From positions 124,001 to 188,000 of the forward strand of contig NZ_RQGG01000028.1 in assembly GCF_004769665.1 (NCBI RefSeq): a stretch of 64,000 nucleotides of DNA. The letters are read 5' to 3'. This stretch comes from Leptospira kemamanensis (lineage in GTDB: Bacteria > Spirochaetota > Leptospiria > Leptospirales > Leptospiraceae). The notes under the pieces are model-generated. The model worked only from the letters and a program-made list of their open reading frames with translations, did not search any database and was not told the origin of the DNA. Shown one piece after another: positions 35,584-44,309 of the stretch; positions within the stretch are counted from its first letter, which is position 1, and the number at the start of each line of letters is the position of its first letter. The position numbers were made by a program, and so were the translations under genes.

Positions 35584-37326
35584 TTAACCTCGAAAATCAC
35601 CTAGAATCAATAGAGCAAAGATAAAGATCAAAAACATGGATGAAATAGCTAAATATTTACTGATATCTTCATCCTTCGCCTGGTTTGTGGAAGACACAAA
35701 TCGAGTTCCAAGTTTAAAAAATGAAGTTACCAATAGTAAGATATAGTGATCTACTTTAGAATCACCTTGTTTATTGATAAAATATCTTCCTAAAGAATTT
35801 TTTAATGGTTTTGAAAAAACAGAAGATGGAATAGATAGTTCATGCCCACTGTATCCTCCTCCACAATCCCAACTTTGTTTCTTTACATCAGGTAGTTTAT
35901 TTTGTTTTTTTCTCTCAAAGATAAAGATTAAAAACAATATCGAGATAGTAATAGCCGAAACAATAGATAAATTCAAAAACCAATTAACCAAAGCAACATC
36001 AGCAAATGGTTTTAACATTGGCAATTGAATGAAAAAAGGCAAAAGGATTGGAAATAAGAAAATGAATATTGCCAAACTAAATAATGAAATATACAACCAC
36101 CTCTTTTTATCCTGATCAAATGATATGAGATTCATTTTTTTGCTTGGTAACGAAAGAAACATACTTAAGTATAATTTCAAATGAGTAAACCCACCCAATA
36201 CAATTCCAAAAAAAATAAAAATCATCGAAGGTAATAAAAATACAGATCTACCAATTGGTAGATCCAATATTCTCACATTTAAATAAAAATAAGTAGCTTC
36301 GGAAATAAATCCTAATGTGCCAGGCAATACTGCGTAACTAAATGTACCAGCGCCTAATAAAATGGGAGAGATTCCAAGTAAACGCCCAATCCCTTTTAAA
36401 GAGTCACTTGAATCAAATTGAACCAACCTTGAAACCATTCCTATGGAAAAAAGTTGAAATGTCTTTGAGAAGGAATGATGAAACAAACTCAAAAAAAACA
36501 GAATACGAAATGAATTACTTAAATTCATTAAATCAGTGTCACCTGAAAACTGAAACATCCCCGTTATGATTAAACATAACCACAGAAAATTTAATGATTC
36601 GATAGAACTATACGCAAGGGATATTTTTGGATCCTTGTGAAAAAAACTAGTTATACCTCCAAAAAAAATTCCCAATGCAGCAAGAGGAAACAAGATTTGA
36701 TACACAATTGGATCTAATTGGTTTGGTAAAACATATCGATAAAATAAAAGTAACGGAAAAACTTCCAACACACCTGCAAAAGCTCCTAATGCATGAGAAG
36801 GCCCACCTTCATTTACTTTTGGTAACCAAATATGAAATCCAGAAAAACCAGATTTGATTAGAAGTCCAATTAACAAAAGCAATGTGCCAATCGCATCACC
36901 ATCTGGTAACATAATCCAAGCAGATAAAAACAAAGCAGAAATTCCAGATGCAAGTAACAAAGAACCCAAACTTTCAATTTGTTTTTTCCCGAAATCTGTT
37001 CCTGAATAAATGAGGATAGTCGAAAAGGACGTAATTTCCAAGGCAATGGGTAGCAATAGAGATTTACCTGAAAGATAACACACACCTAGCGAAGCCCAAA
37101 AGATAGCATAACCTAGGGTTACTTTATTCTTTTCTTTTGGTTCATAAGATAACACCAACATAAAGGACGCAAATCCAATATAGGCCTGTATAAATAATCC
37201 AACTAATATCGGAAAGTCGACAGACATTATGTCTTCATTCACGATAACTAAAAAAACAAGTGGCAAAAGGGCCGAAATCCCAACGAGTATCGACCGTAAA
37301 ATCGATATCTTTTTTTCTTCTAACAT
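35584..37326 (-). CDS. HyfB/NuoL-type proton-pumping subunit
   Basis: 580 residues, about fourteen membrane helices. The signature KSGFSGFHIWLPKVNEGGPSHA contains the Lys, His and Pro of the NuoL/M/HyfB family, and TLPGTLGFISEATYF is the broken-helix region. It lacks the long lateral helix of NuoL. GAGG stands eight bases before the ATG. It is the first large gene of the operon, 29 bases after a small secreted-protein gene. Confidence 0.88.
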   Translation of the reverse strand: MLEEKKISILRSILVGISALLPLVFLVIVNEDIMSVDFPILVGLFIQAYIGFASFMLVLSYEPKEKNKVTLGYAIFWASLGVCYLSGKSLLLPIALEITSFSTILIYSGTDFGKKQIESLGSLLLASGISALFLSAWIMLPDGDAIGTLLLLIGLLIKSGFSGFHIWLPKVNEGGPSHALGAFAGVLEVFPLLLFYRYVLPNQLDPIVYQILFPLAALGIFFGGITSFFHKDPKISLAYSSIESLNFLWLCLIITGMFQFSGDTDLMNLSNSFRILFFLSLFHHSFSKTFQLFSIGMVSRLVQFDSSDSLKGIGRLLGISPILLGAGTFSYAVLPGTLGFISEATYFYLNVRILDLPIGRSVFLLPSMIFIFFGIVLGGFTHLKLYLSMFLSLPSKKMNLISFDQDKKRWLYISLFSLAIFIFLFPILLPFFIQLPMLKPFADVALVNWFLNLSIVSAITISILFLIFIFERKKQNKLPDVKKQSWDCGGGYSGHELSIPSSVFSKPLKNSLGRYFINKQGDSKVDHYILLLVTSFFKLGTRFVSSTNQAKDEDISKYLAISSMFLIFIFALLILGDFRG

Positions 37327-37355
37327 AAATTAACCTCAATATGAAAATGAGAAGA

Positions 37356-37655
37356 TTATGTATGCTGCGGTGGAGCTCGTAATTTCATGAAAGATAATGA
37401 TACAAAAAGAACCTGATCAGAGCAATTTTGATAGAATGAGACGATTTGAAATTGTGGAGAAGGAATTGGAAAATTAGATAATTTCAAGAAAGTATCATTT
37501 TTTAGGGTAGTCTCTTTCGAATCTTTCTCTAACTGTAAAATTTCACTGGTTTCGCTAAGAGCAATCTCAGCCCATTGGTCATGGGGTTTTCCCAAAACCA
37601 AAAAACTAAAAGACAGAACCAAAATAAGGCGAATGAACAACTTGTTTTCCTTCAT
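37356..37655 (-). CDS. Small secreted protein of unknown function at the head of the complex operon
   Basis: 99 residues. A signal peptide (KLFIRLILVLSFSFLVLG) is followed by a short polar chain with one Cys and a C terminus reading RAPPQHT. Short exported proteins with such a Pro-Pro end occur near metal or respiratory gene clusters, but I do not recognise this one. It precedes the HyfB-like gene by 29 bases on the same strand and is probably the first gene of the operon. Only 26 bases separate its start from the divergent ABC transporter gene, so the promoters must overlap coding sequence. Confidence 0.6.
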   Translation of the reverse strand: MKENKLFIRLILVLSFSFLVLGKPHDQWAEIALSETSEILQLEKDSKETTLKNDTFLKLSNFPIPSPQFQIVSFYQNCSDQVLFVSLSFMKLRAPPQHT

Positions 37656-37681
37656 TTTGATGCTTTCACCTGTCTGATAGA

Positions 37682-38401
37682 ATGGAAGTATTTTTCGTGG
37701 ACCAATTAAAAAAACACACGCAGACGAAGTTTGCCATTGATGTAAAGAATTTAAGGAAAACTTTTTTCCAAGGAAAACTTTCAGTGCCTATCTTACAAGG
37801 TCTCAGTTTTCAAATCCCCGAAAAACAAATGGTCACCTTAATGGGTCCTTCCGGTTCAGGAAAGTCAACTTTACTCAATATACTTTCTACAGTGGAAAGA
37901 CCTAGCGAAGGGAGTGTCAAAATCTTCGGACAAGAACTAGTAGGGGCAACTGAGGAAACGTTTACAGAGTATCGTCGAAATCAAATCGGGATCGTTTTCC
38001 AGTTTTTCCACCTCTTCCCCTATCTCACCGCAAAAGAAAATGTTTCCTTACCGCTACTTCTTTCAGGCAAAACGAAAAAATTCGCAGAAGCAAAAGCAAC
38101 TGAATTTTTAGATTTGGTAGGTTTGAGCCACCGAAACCATTTTACACCGAAAGAAATGTCCGGCGGTGAAAAACAACGAGTTTCCATAGCCAGGGCTATG
38201 GTACATGAACCAAAACTCATTTTCGCAGATGAACCCACGGGTAACTTAGATTCAAAGTCTTCTGATAAGATCATGGAATTGTTCAAGATCTGCTCCAGCA
38301 AATTAGGGATAACGGTCTTTTTGGTCACACACAATGAGGAAATTGGTAAATCCGGGGACATCAATTATCGAATGTTAGATGGTTTAATCATAAAAAAATG
38401 A
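37682..38401 (+). CDS. ABC transporter ATP-binding protein (LolD/MacB type)
   Basis: 239 residues. Complete ATPase: Walker A GPSGSGKST, Q-loop VFQFFHLFPYLTAKENV, signature MSGGEKQRVSIARAM, Walker B LIFADEPTGNLD, and switch His in LVTHNEEIG. Sequence type is that of LolD/MacB/FtsE ATPases that energise substrate extraction or export with FtsX-type permeases, and its partner is the next gene, which it overlaps by four bases (ATGA). Start ATG at 37682; GTG at 37697 is an alternative. Confidence 0.9.
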   Translation: MEVFFVDQLKKHTQTKFAIDVKNLRKTFFQGKLSVPILQGLSFQIPEKQMVTLMGPSGSGKSTLLNILSTVERPSEGSVKIFGQELVGATEETFTEYRRNQIGIVFQFFHLFPYLTAKENVSLPLLLSGKTKKFAEAKATEFLDLVGLSHRNHFTPKEMSGGEKQRVSIARAMVHEPKLIFADEPTGNLDSKSSDKIMELFKICSSKLGITVFLVTHNEEIGKSGDINYRMLDGLIIKK

Positions 38402-40863
38402 TACACTACTTCTATTATTTTATCTTAGGTCATTTCAAAAGTGATTTCACCAAAGCTATATTGAGTGTTTTAAGTATTAGCTTAGGCATTGCTTTGTTTG
38501 TCAGTACGCAAATCAATTCTTGGAAAGCTGAAAAAAGTATTGTAGACCAAACCATTGGTTTTGCATCTGAAAATTTCATTGGCCGATTTGTTTATCAAGA
38601 AACTTTCGACAAAGATTTCAAATATTTCAATTTCATCAAAACGCTTGATTCACAAATTTCAGATTTAGTCAGAATAGAACCTGAACTTCATGTAAAGAGT
38701 TATTTTAACTTAGAAGATAACCAAACTTTAAGTATTCCGACAATTGGAAGAGATCTACTAATTACAAATCTTGAATCAGGCAATTCCGACATAAAAAACC
38801 AACCAAAAAAATATTTTTTTAGCAAACCGCTCATTCAAAAATTAAAATTACAGTCTGTAGCAATCGCCGTTAACATTTGCGATAGTCAACTATTCATCCA
38901 ACCAGATGAAATTGAAGCCGTGAATCAAGATGGATTATTTATCGTAATGGATATTAGCAGATTACAAAGTATTTGTAAGACAAATTCATTTACCACTATC
39001 AACTTAATCAATCGATCAACTGAAAATATTCCAAGTTTTACCAACTCTTTTTTGGATCATCCAAATTGGTTATATGAATCAAAAGAAGAAATCAAAGAAA
39101 GAGCGGGAGTAGCACTTGGATCATTAAAAATCAACCTGACAATCATTTCACTAGTTTCTGTTTTGATTTCTTTTTTTATGGTATCGAATATTTATTCAGG
39201 CTTATTTATTTCGCAAAAAAAAGATTTCGGCATTTTATTGTCTATTGGAGGAAATCGAATCTCTAATTTTTTTCTCTTTTTGATGCAAACAACAATGTTA
39301 GCTACCCTAGGAGGTATTTTTGGGACAACTCTAGGAATTTTTTTCTCTAAACTTAATTACTTTCAAACTTTAAATACATTAACAGATGCGTATCAGATTG
39401 ATACCTATCTTCACTTCCCAACCGAAATTTTATTATACGGATTTCTCATATCCATCCTTGGATCAATCTTAAGTGCATTCTTAAATGCTATCAAAGCATA
39501 CAAAATACTTCCAATCGAATTATTGAAAGAAAAAGAAGATTATATTCATATTTCTCCTTTATATTTCTCCCGAAAAATAGTTTTGCTTATCGCAATTCTC
39601 CTAATTGGTTCAAGTATTTTTTTAGGATTTTTAACATTAGAAAAACAAATTTTCCCAGGATTAGTCGGTATCGGATTTGTGATTGTTGGCTTTGTTCTCT
39701 TCAACTTTTTATCGATACCAATCAGTATTTCCTTTTTCTCAAATATTACCAGACTCATCCAGGTTAGTCCCAGCTTTTTATTAGGCATTCGAGAAATCGA
39801 AACAGATTCCTGGAAAAATAGTTTAACGATCTCCACAATCATGTTATCTACTTCACTAGTATTTACTTTAACTTGCCTTACAGATAGTTATGAAGTTTCA
39901 CTGAAGCGCTGGGTTGATTCTGAAAATAAATCAGACTACTCTCTGATTAATGAAAAAAAATTAGGTTCAGGAGAGGCTGGTGTTCCAGTAAACCTTTTGG
40001 TAGACCTAAAAAACTCAAATTATTTTTCTGATGTAGAACCATTTCTTATCAATTCAAAATTCATTGTGAATGGGAAATTTTTTACCCTTCATGTGTTAAA
40101 CTTTAAGGAAGGTCAAAAAAAAGATGAAATACTAGTTTCTAAAAATTTTTGTTTTTTGGAAAAACTTTGCAAAGGAGATTCAATCGAGATACTCACTGAA
40201 AAAAAAGGTAATTTATCCATACGAATTCAAGATCAAATAGAACATTTTTTTTCCGAACGCGGAACAATAGTGATGGACTATGAGTTCTTCAAAACCTTGT
40301 ATTCAGAACAATACTTAAATTCGATTCGTGTAACAATAAAAAAACATAACAAAAAGCAAGATGTATTGAATTATATAAGGGATTTATCCAACAAAAATGA
40401 TTTAAATTACTTGGATCATGAACAACTAAAAGAGCTATATATCACGGGAATGAATCAAGTTTTCAAAGTCTTAGACAAACTTAAAATCTCAGCGATTACA
40501 ATTTCGATTCTTTCTTTGATTACTTCAATCTTCTACTTTATCAAAGAAAAATCAAGAATACTCGCTGGTTTAAAAGCAATAGGAATGAGTTCAAAACAGA
40601 TGTTTACTCTGATTTTTTACCAAACTCTTTACCTTTTTTCACATGGCATTATTTCAGGTATTCTGAATAGCTTAATCCTATCACCCATTGTAATCTTTGG
40701 AATCAACAAAAATGCCTTTGGTTGGGAGTTGGATTTTTCGTTCCCTGTTCACTTTGTAGCAAAACTTCCGATAGTGATTCCTTTATTTACATTCATAATC
40801 ACACTTATCCCGTTCTATTTTCTATTGAGAATGAAAATTTCTAAAGAGTTAAATTACGAATAA
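38398..40863 (+). CDS. FtsX-family ABC permease with two permease domains
   Basis: 821 residues. Helix one (about 15-35) is followed by a large periplasmic part, then three helices with SQKKDFGILLSIGGNRISNF (first FtsX domain, about 240-370), a middle section with more helices, a second extracytoplasmic loop, and a C-terminal FtsX domain with FYFIKEKSRILAGLKAIGMS. This is the layout of permeases that move lipoproteins, lipids or peptides across or out of the inner membrane. The substrate cannot be read. It pairs with the overlapping ATPase gene. Confidence 0.88.
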   Translation: MIHYFYYFILGHFKSDFTKAILSVLSISLGIALFVSTQINSWKAEKSIVDQTIGFASENFIGRFVYQETFDKDFKYFNFIKTLDSQISDLVRIEPELHVKSYFNLEDNQTLSIPTIGRDLLITNLESGNSDIKNQPKKYFFSKPLIQKLKLQSVAIAVNICDSQLFIQPDEIEAVNQDGLFIVMDISRLQSICKTNSFTTINLINRSTENIPSFTNSFLDHPNWLYESKEEIKERAGVALGSLKINLTIISLVSVLISFFMVSNIYSGLFISQKKDFGILLSIGGNRISNFFLFLMQTTMLATLGGIFGTTLGIFFSKLNYFQTLNTLTDAYQIDTYLHFPTEILLYGFLISILGSILSAFLNAIKAYKILPIELLKEKEDYIHISPLYFSRKIVLLIAILLIGSSIFLGFLTLEKQIFPGLVGIGFVIVGFVLFNFLSIPISISFFSNITRLIQVSPSFLLGIREIETDSWKNSLTISTIMLSTSLVFTLTCLTDSYEVSLKRWVDSENKSDYSLINEKKLGSGEAGVPVNLLVDLKNSNYFSDVEPFLINSKFIVNGKFFTLHVLNFKEGQKKDEILVSKNFCFLEKLCKGDSIEILTEKKGNLSIRIQDQIEHFFSERGTIVMDYEFFKTLYSEQYLNSIRVTIKKHNKKQDVLNYIRDLSNKNDLNYLDHEQLKELYITGMNQVFKVLDKLKISAITISILSLITSIFYFIKEKSRILAGLKAIGMSSKQMFTLIFYQTLYLFSHGIISGILNSLILSPIVIFGINKNAFGWELDFSFPVHFVAKLPIVIPLFTFIITLIPFYFLLRMKISKELNYE

Positions 40864-40901
40864 TTCTTTACCGAAAACAGACCTCTGCTTATGTTTATAC
40901 C

Positions 40902-41804
40902 ATGGCCGGAAGTATCAAAGTTTGCTTGGAGCTCGCAGATATAATTCGAAAAGAGAATCTCGAATCTCGCGAAAAAATCCCCACATCAGATACTCACCTA
41001 CGAATTTGGTCTTCGCAACTTGCAAGAAGCGAAGAAGACTTGAGAAAGTTACTAAATGCCCTTAGAGATAGTCACTTTATCTTCATTGTGAGCATTGTCT
41101 CTCCCGACCCAAATTTATTTGTTTATGGCGAAGATGCTTACGTATTTGCAGAGCCATTTATTTTAAACGAATTAAAAAAACATTCCGAAGACTCACTAGA
41201 AAAATTATACGAAGCAAGCAATTATAAAAGAAAATCTGCCTTTCAGATTACACGAGAACTTTTTCCTAAGATTAAAGAATTCAACAATACCCCTTTGGGT
41301 CGTTCCATAAATTTATCTGTTATGTTGGAAGAATTCCAACGAATGTTAACTGCTCAAAGTTACGAGTATACAGATCAATGGAGACGAAATAAACTTCAGG
41401 AAATCTTCAAAGATGAAGGCATGATCGCAGAAGAACTGGCAAACAATGCTAGTTTACGTGATAACGACCCAACAAAAAGAGCGGTTGACATTCTCAAAGA
41501 ACAATCTCCGAAAGAAAAAATAGATTCGAATTGGATCAAAGCAAAGGAAAATTTTTCGACAGAATTTTTACTACGAGTGCATTTTCGAAAATATGAATTT
41601 GATATCGTAAAAAAATTAATTCAATCTGGAAAACTAAAAGAAGAAAAAGACATTAAATATGTTCGAGACACCATTCAAACAATGGAAAACAGAATAGAGC
41701 AAGACAACTTACTCAAACGATACGCCAATGATATGATTGAACTTCGTCGTTATGCTCAAGCTAAATTAAATATGATCAGGCAAGGTGTGAGCACACAAAA
41801 ATAG
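40902..41804 (+). CDS. Hypothetical, mostly helical cytoplasmic protein
   Basis: 300 residues, not recognised. No signal peptide or membrane segment. The N-terminal 80 residues resemble a small winged-helix-like or alpha/beta module (LRIWSSQLARSEEDLRKLLNALRDSHFIFIVSI). The rest is helical and charged with many Lys, Glu and Arg, including coiled-coil-like stretches. ATG at 40902 stands 38 bases after the FtsX gene, so it may belong to the same operon. A hairpin with the shape of a terminator follows the stop. Confidence 0.65.
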   Translation: MAGSIKVCLELADIIRKENLESREKIPTSDTHLRIWSSQLARSEEDLRKLLNALRDSHFIFIVSIVSPDPNLFVYGEDAYVFAEPFILNELKKHSEDSLEKLYEASNYKRKSAFQITRELFPKIKEFNNTPLGRSINLSVMLEEFQRMLTAQSYEYTDQWRRNKLQEIFKDEGMIAEELANNASLRDNDPTKRAVDILKEQSPKEKIDSNWIKAKENFSTEFLLRVHFRKYEFDIVKKLIQSGKLKEEKDIKYVRDTIQTMENRIEQDNLLKRYANDMIELRRYAQAKLNMIRQGVSTQK

Positions 41805-41808
41805 ATTT

Positions 41809-41844
41809 CAACATTAATGAAACCCTAAGTTTCAATTAATGTTG
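41809..41844. terminator. Hairpin between convergent genes
   Basis: CAACATTAAT (41809-41818) pairs with ATTAATGTTG (41835-41844), with an inner GAAAC/GTTTC pairing. It lies between the convergent hypothetical and membrane-protein genes and contains the stop codon of the latter. No clear T-run, so termination is likely but not certain. Confidence 0.55.
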
Positions 41845-42588
41845 GAACCATCCGACTTTATCTAATTGCGTATAGACCTGAAAGAAAAAGACAACCAAAC
41901 AAATAAAAATCAACCGTCTTTTAAGAGAAAATTTTGCGTTTAGATGATTTTCTTTCTCTGGTGTATACAATAAATAAACAATTAAATTTATATTAAAGAA
42001 TAATCCAAAAAACTCTTTTGTGAATATCGAATTTATTGCGAACGAAAATGGTGAATATATTAAAACTAAAACAATGATACTAGGTATAAAATAGAGAGGT
42101 GTCTTTAAATTCCATAATCGATCATCCGTCAGATCTATCTGTCTTTTTACTCCAGAAGTAGACTCTAAAACGGAAACCAATGTATCGTAATTCTCTATAT
42201 TGACCAAAGGATAAATTCTTTCCTTAGTCTCTAACATAACACGGTCATATCCCCTAAATTTATCTAAGGTAATATTTTCGATATCCTTGATTCTAACTGA
42301 AGCACAGTTCCCGTTAGAGTCAAATTGTTTCAACATACCACCTTCCAACTCAACTTTACCAGAAGATAGAATTTCAATTTGTTTTAAATAATTCCTGCGA
42401 AGAAACCAAAAGAATAAACCAAGCAAAGGAAGAAAAATTGTGAAAAATTGAATTCTTCCTTCTTTTGGAATTTGAAAACTATTATAAACTACGAATAAAA
42501 CAAAGAGTATTACAACGGCCCAAGTACGTGTTTGTAATTTTTTTCTAAATAACGGTATATTGTAAGAAAATATTTTTTTTTCACTCAT
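41836..42588 (-). CDS. Membrane protein with a PH-like middle domain
   Basis: 250 residues. Two membrane helices near the N terminus (AVVILFVLFVVYNSF and FTIFLPLLGLFFWFL), a soluble part of about 80 residues with beta strands (VELEGGMLKQF, VRIKDIENITL, RVMLETKERIYPLV) like bacterial PH domains, then two or three more helices. Not recognised further. The ATG overlaps the pyrE stop by one base (TAATG), so the two are translationally coupled. Confidence 0.7.
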   Translation of the reverse strand: MSEKKIFSYNIPLFRKKLQTRTWAVVILFVLFVVYNSFQIPKEGRIQFFTIFLPLLGLFFWFLRRNYLKQIEILSSGKVELEGGMLKQFDSNGNCASVRIKDIENITLDKFRGYDRVMLETKERIYPLVNIENYDTLVSVLESTSGVKRQIDLTDDRLWNLKTPLYFIPSIIVLVLIYSPFSFAINSIFTKEFFGLFFNINLIVYLLYTPEKENHLNAKFSLKRRLIFICLVVFFFQVYTQLDKVGWFQH

Positions 42589-43145
42589 TAGAAAAACTCA
42601 CTTTTGGAAAAGATGGATTGCATAGAAATTTGCTCTGCATCCAAATTTTCTTTTCCACCTTCTTCTCGATTTAAGATACAAATGCCATGAGTGACTTGGA
42701 TCCCTACTTCGCGAAGAACTTTTACTGCTTTAATCGTAGAGCCACCCGTAGTAATTACGTCATCCACAATGAGACAACTTTTTACTTCTTTCCAAAAACC
42801 TTCTATTTGTTGGCCAGTGCCATGTCCCTTCGATTCTTTTCGAACCACCAAAGGATAAATTAATTTTCCTCTTTTTTGGTATGCGAGTGAAATTGCGTAG
42901 GCGATCGGGTCCGCTCCCAAAGTCAAACCACCGACCGCATCAAATTCAATTTGCATTTGGGGAATGATTTCATCGACAAAACAATCTGCAAGTATTGACA
43001 ATCGCTCGGGACGTAGGGTGACTTCTTTGCAGTTGAAGTAATGGTGGGATTCTAGTCCGCTCGCTAAACGAAATGGTTTTTCAGAATACCGATAGACAAA
43101 GCGCTTCATCCATTGGAACAATTGGTCACGATTGGAATGGGACAT
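42588..43145 (-). CDS. pyrE: Orotate phosphoribosyltransferase
   Basis: 185 residues. The PRPP-binding motif CLIVDDVITTGGST and the catalytic loop KESKGHGTGQQIEG are present, as is VGGLTLGADPIAYAIS, which places it in the OPRTase family. It joins orotate to PRPP to make orotidine monophosphate in pyrimidine synthesis. ATG at 43143-43145. It is transcribed away from the long AT-rich region that carries the TetR promoter. Confidence 0.92.
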   Translation of the reverse strand: MSHSNRDQLFQWMKRFVYRYSEKPFRLASGLESHHYFNCKEVTLRPERLSILADCFVDEIIPQMQIEFDAVGGLTLGADPIAYAISLAYQKRGKLIYPLVVRKESKGHGTGQQIEGFWKEVKSCLIVDDVITTGGSTIKAVKVLREVGIQVTHGICILNREEGGKENLDAEQISMQSIFSKSEFF

Positions 43146-43426
43146 ATTCTAATTATTTTCTTACCCGAAGCATGAAAACAATAATTTGCTCGTGCCATAT
43201 CTTTGTTTTCCTTGAGAAAAAGCTTCCTTCAAGTGGATATCCCGAGAATTTCGCTGGGACTACCATTCTTACTTCGATTGAAAAAAAATCTGGTCTTTTT
43301 CTGAGTGAATGAAGTTAGTGTTCAAGGCTGTCATTGGAAACTTTCCAAGCGAGGTTATGGAATACAAAAGACAGAAATTCAGACGGGAAGAAGGAAATAG
43401 TTAATTCCTTTTGTATAATTTTACAC

Positions 43427-43497
43427 TGAACGTAAAATTACGACTATAGTAAATTTGCTTTTAGTATAATATTAATTTTATCGTATTTCTACGTTCA
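43427..43497. promoter_or_regulatory. Inverted pair of 16-base sites around a -10 element
   Basis: TGAACGTAAAATTACG at 43427-43442 recurs inverted at 43482-43497 (CGTATTTCTACGTTCA), 14 of 16 bases matching, centres 55 bp apart. TATAAT at 43465-43470 lies between them. This looks like two binding sites of one regulator flanking a promoter. Confidence 0.5.
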
Positions 43498-43522
43498 AGT
43501 AATATTTTCTCTTGCTTTAAAT

Positions 43523-43540
43523 ATAATCTAATTAGATTAT
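43523..43540. promoter_or_regulatory. 18-bp perfect palindrome, likely TetR operator
   Basis: ATAATCTAATTAGATTAT is its own reverse complement. It lies 134 bases before the start of the TetR gene. Its core TAATCTAATTAG is identical to 12 bases of the first palindrome of the other TetR operon at 12621. Confidence 0.65.
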
Positions 43541-43673
43541 TTTCCTGAAAGATTGATCAAATCTAGGTTGAATCGAATGAATCTTCACAAAATCTCACAA
43601 ATTGGTGGGAATTTCAGCCAGATTGAAAATAGAAAAGAACCAAAAACTGGAAAACTTGACCTAAACGGAAACA

Positions 43674-44309
43674 ATGATCATGAAATTACCGCTACGAATC
43701 CGGAAGAAAATCGAGACAGAAGAAACAATCCTTGCTGTCGCCAAGAGACTATTTTTGGAAAAAGGTTATTCACGAGTTACCGTTCCAGAAATCGCAGATA
43801 TGGCGAACGTATCTGTAAAAACTGTCTTCAATTATTTTGGTTCGAAGGAAGAACTCGCGTTTCGAGAAGAGATTCTATTCTGTGACAGATTGGTTTTGCA
43901 CATCCTATCACGAGAAAAAGGCCAATCCATTTTTGATGCGTTTCAAGATTTCGTTTGGAATTTGATCCAATCCATTGATCCTGAAAATTTAATCGATTCT
44001 CTCCCTGGTTTCCATCCATGGATGGACGATCCCATCTTAGAACAACGTTATTTACAGTTATGGGAAAATTACGAAAAAAGAATTAGTGACTCACTGCAAT
44101 TGCAGTTCGAAAGGACTGGGTTCGACCCGATCTTAAGGGTGATTTCGTGCCAAATGGTCACTCTACTCAGAACACTTGGTTCGAAGGAATTCAAAGAATA
44201 CTTGAAGCCAATTCCAATGGCATTACGCTACCGCGCGTTAGAAAAGTGGATTCTCGGATCCTTAGAACTCATGTCAGGGATCCGAGAATATTTACTGAAA
44301 CTAGTTTAA
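43674..44309 (+). CDS. TetR-family transcriptional regulator
   Basis: 211 residues. The DNA-binding part is ILAVAKRLFLEKGYSRVTVPEIADMANVSVKTVFNYFGSKEELAF, a standard TetR pattern. The C-terminal domain is variable and unassigned. Two ATGs stand at 43674 and 43680. The gene converges on the di-haem peroxidase gene with a four-base overlap of the ends. The 18-bp palindrome upstream suggests that it controls itself; other targets are not visible. Confidence 0.87.
   Translation: MIMKLPLRIRKKIETEETILAVAKRLFLEKGYSRVTVPEIADMANVSVKTVFNYFGSKEELAFREEILFCDRLVLHILSREKGQSIFDAFQDFVWNLIQSIDPENLIDSLPGFHPWMDDPILEQRYLQLWENYEKRISDSLQLQFERTGFDPILRVISCQMVTLLRTLGSKEFKEYLKPIPMALRYRALEKWILGSLELMSGIREYLLKLV

Larger units (their letters stand above)
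43146..43673. other. Long AT-rich intergenic region between pyrE and a TetR gene
   Basis: 528 bases without a convincing gene. It holds, in order, the divergent pyrE promoter region, an inverted pair of 16-base sites around a TATAAT (43465-43470), and an 18-bp perfect palindrome. A 46-codon frame from 43172 has no support. The density of palindromes suggests a regulated divergent promoter. Confidence 0.7.

Noticed and set aside
30635..37326. Reading the operon as a functional NiFe hydrogenase-4
   Set aside because: The large subunit lacks both cysteine motifs for nickel and iron, and no maturation genes (hyp) occur in the window.
43172..43312. A 46-codon frame in the pyrE-TetR intergenic region
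   Set aside because: No ribosome site, no similarity to known small proteins, and the region is rich in regulatory palindromes.
43553..43885. A plus-strand frame of 110 codons overlapping the TetR gene start
   Set aside because: It has no recognisable protein features and runs through the TetR helix-turn-helix coding region in another frame.
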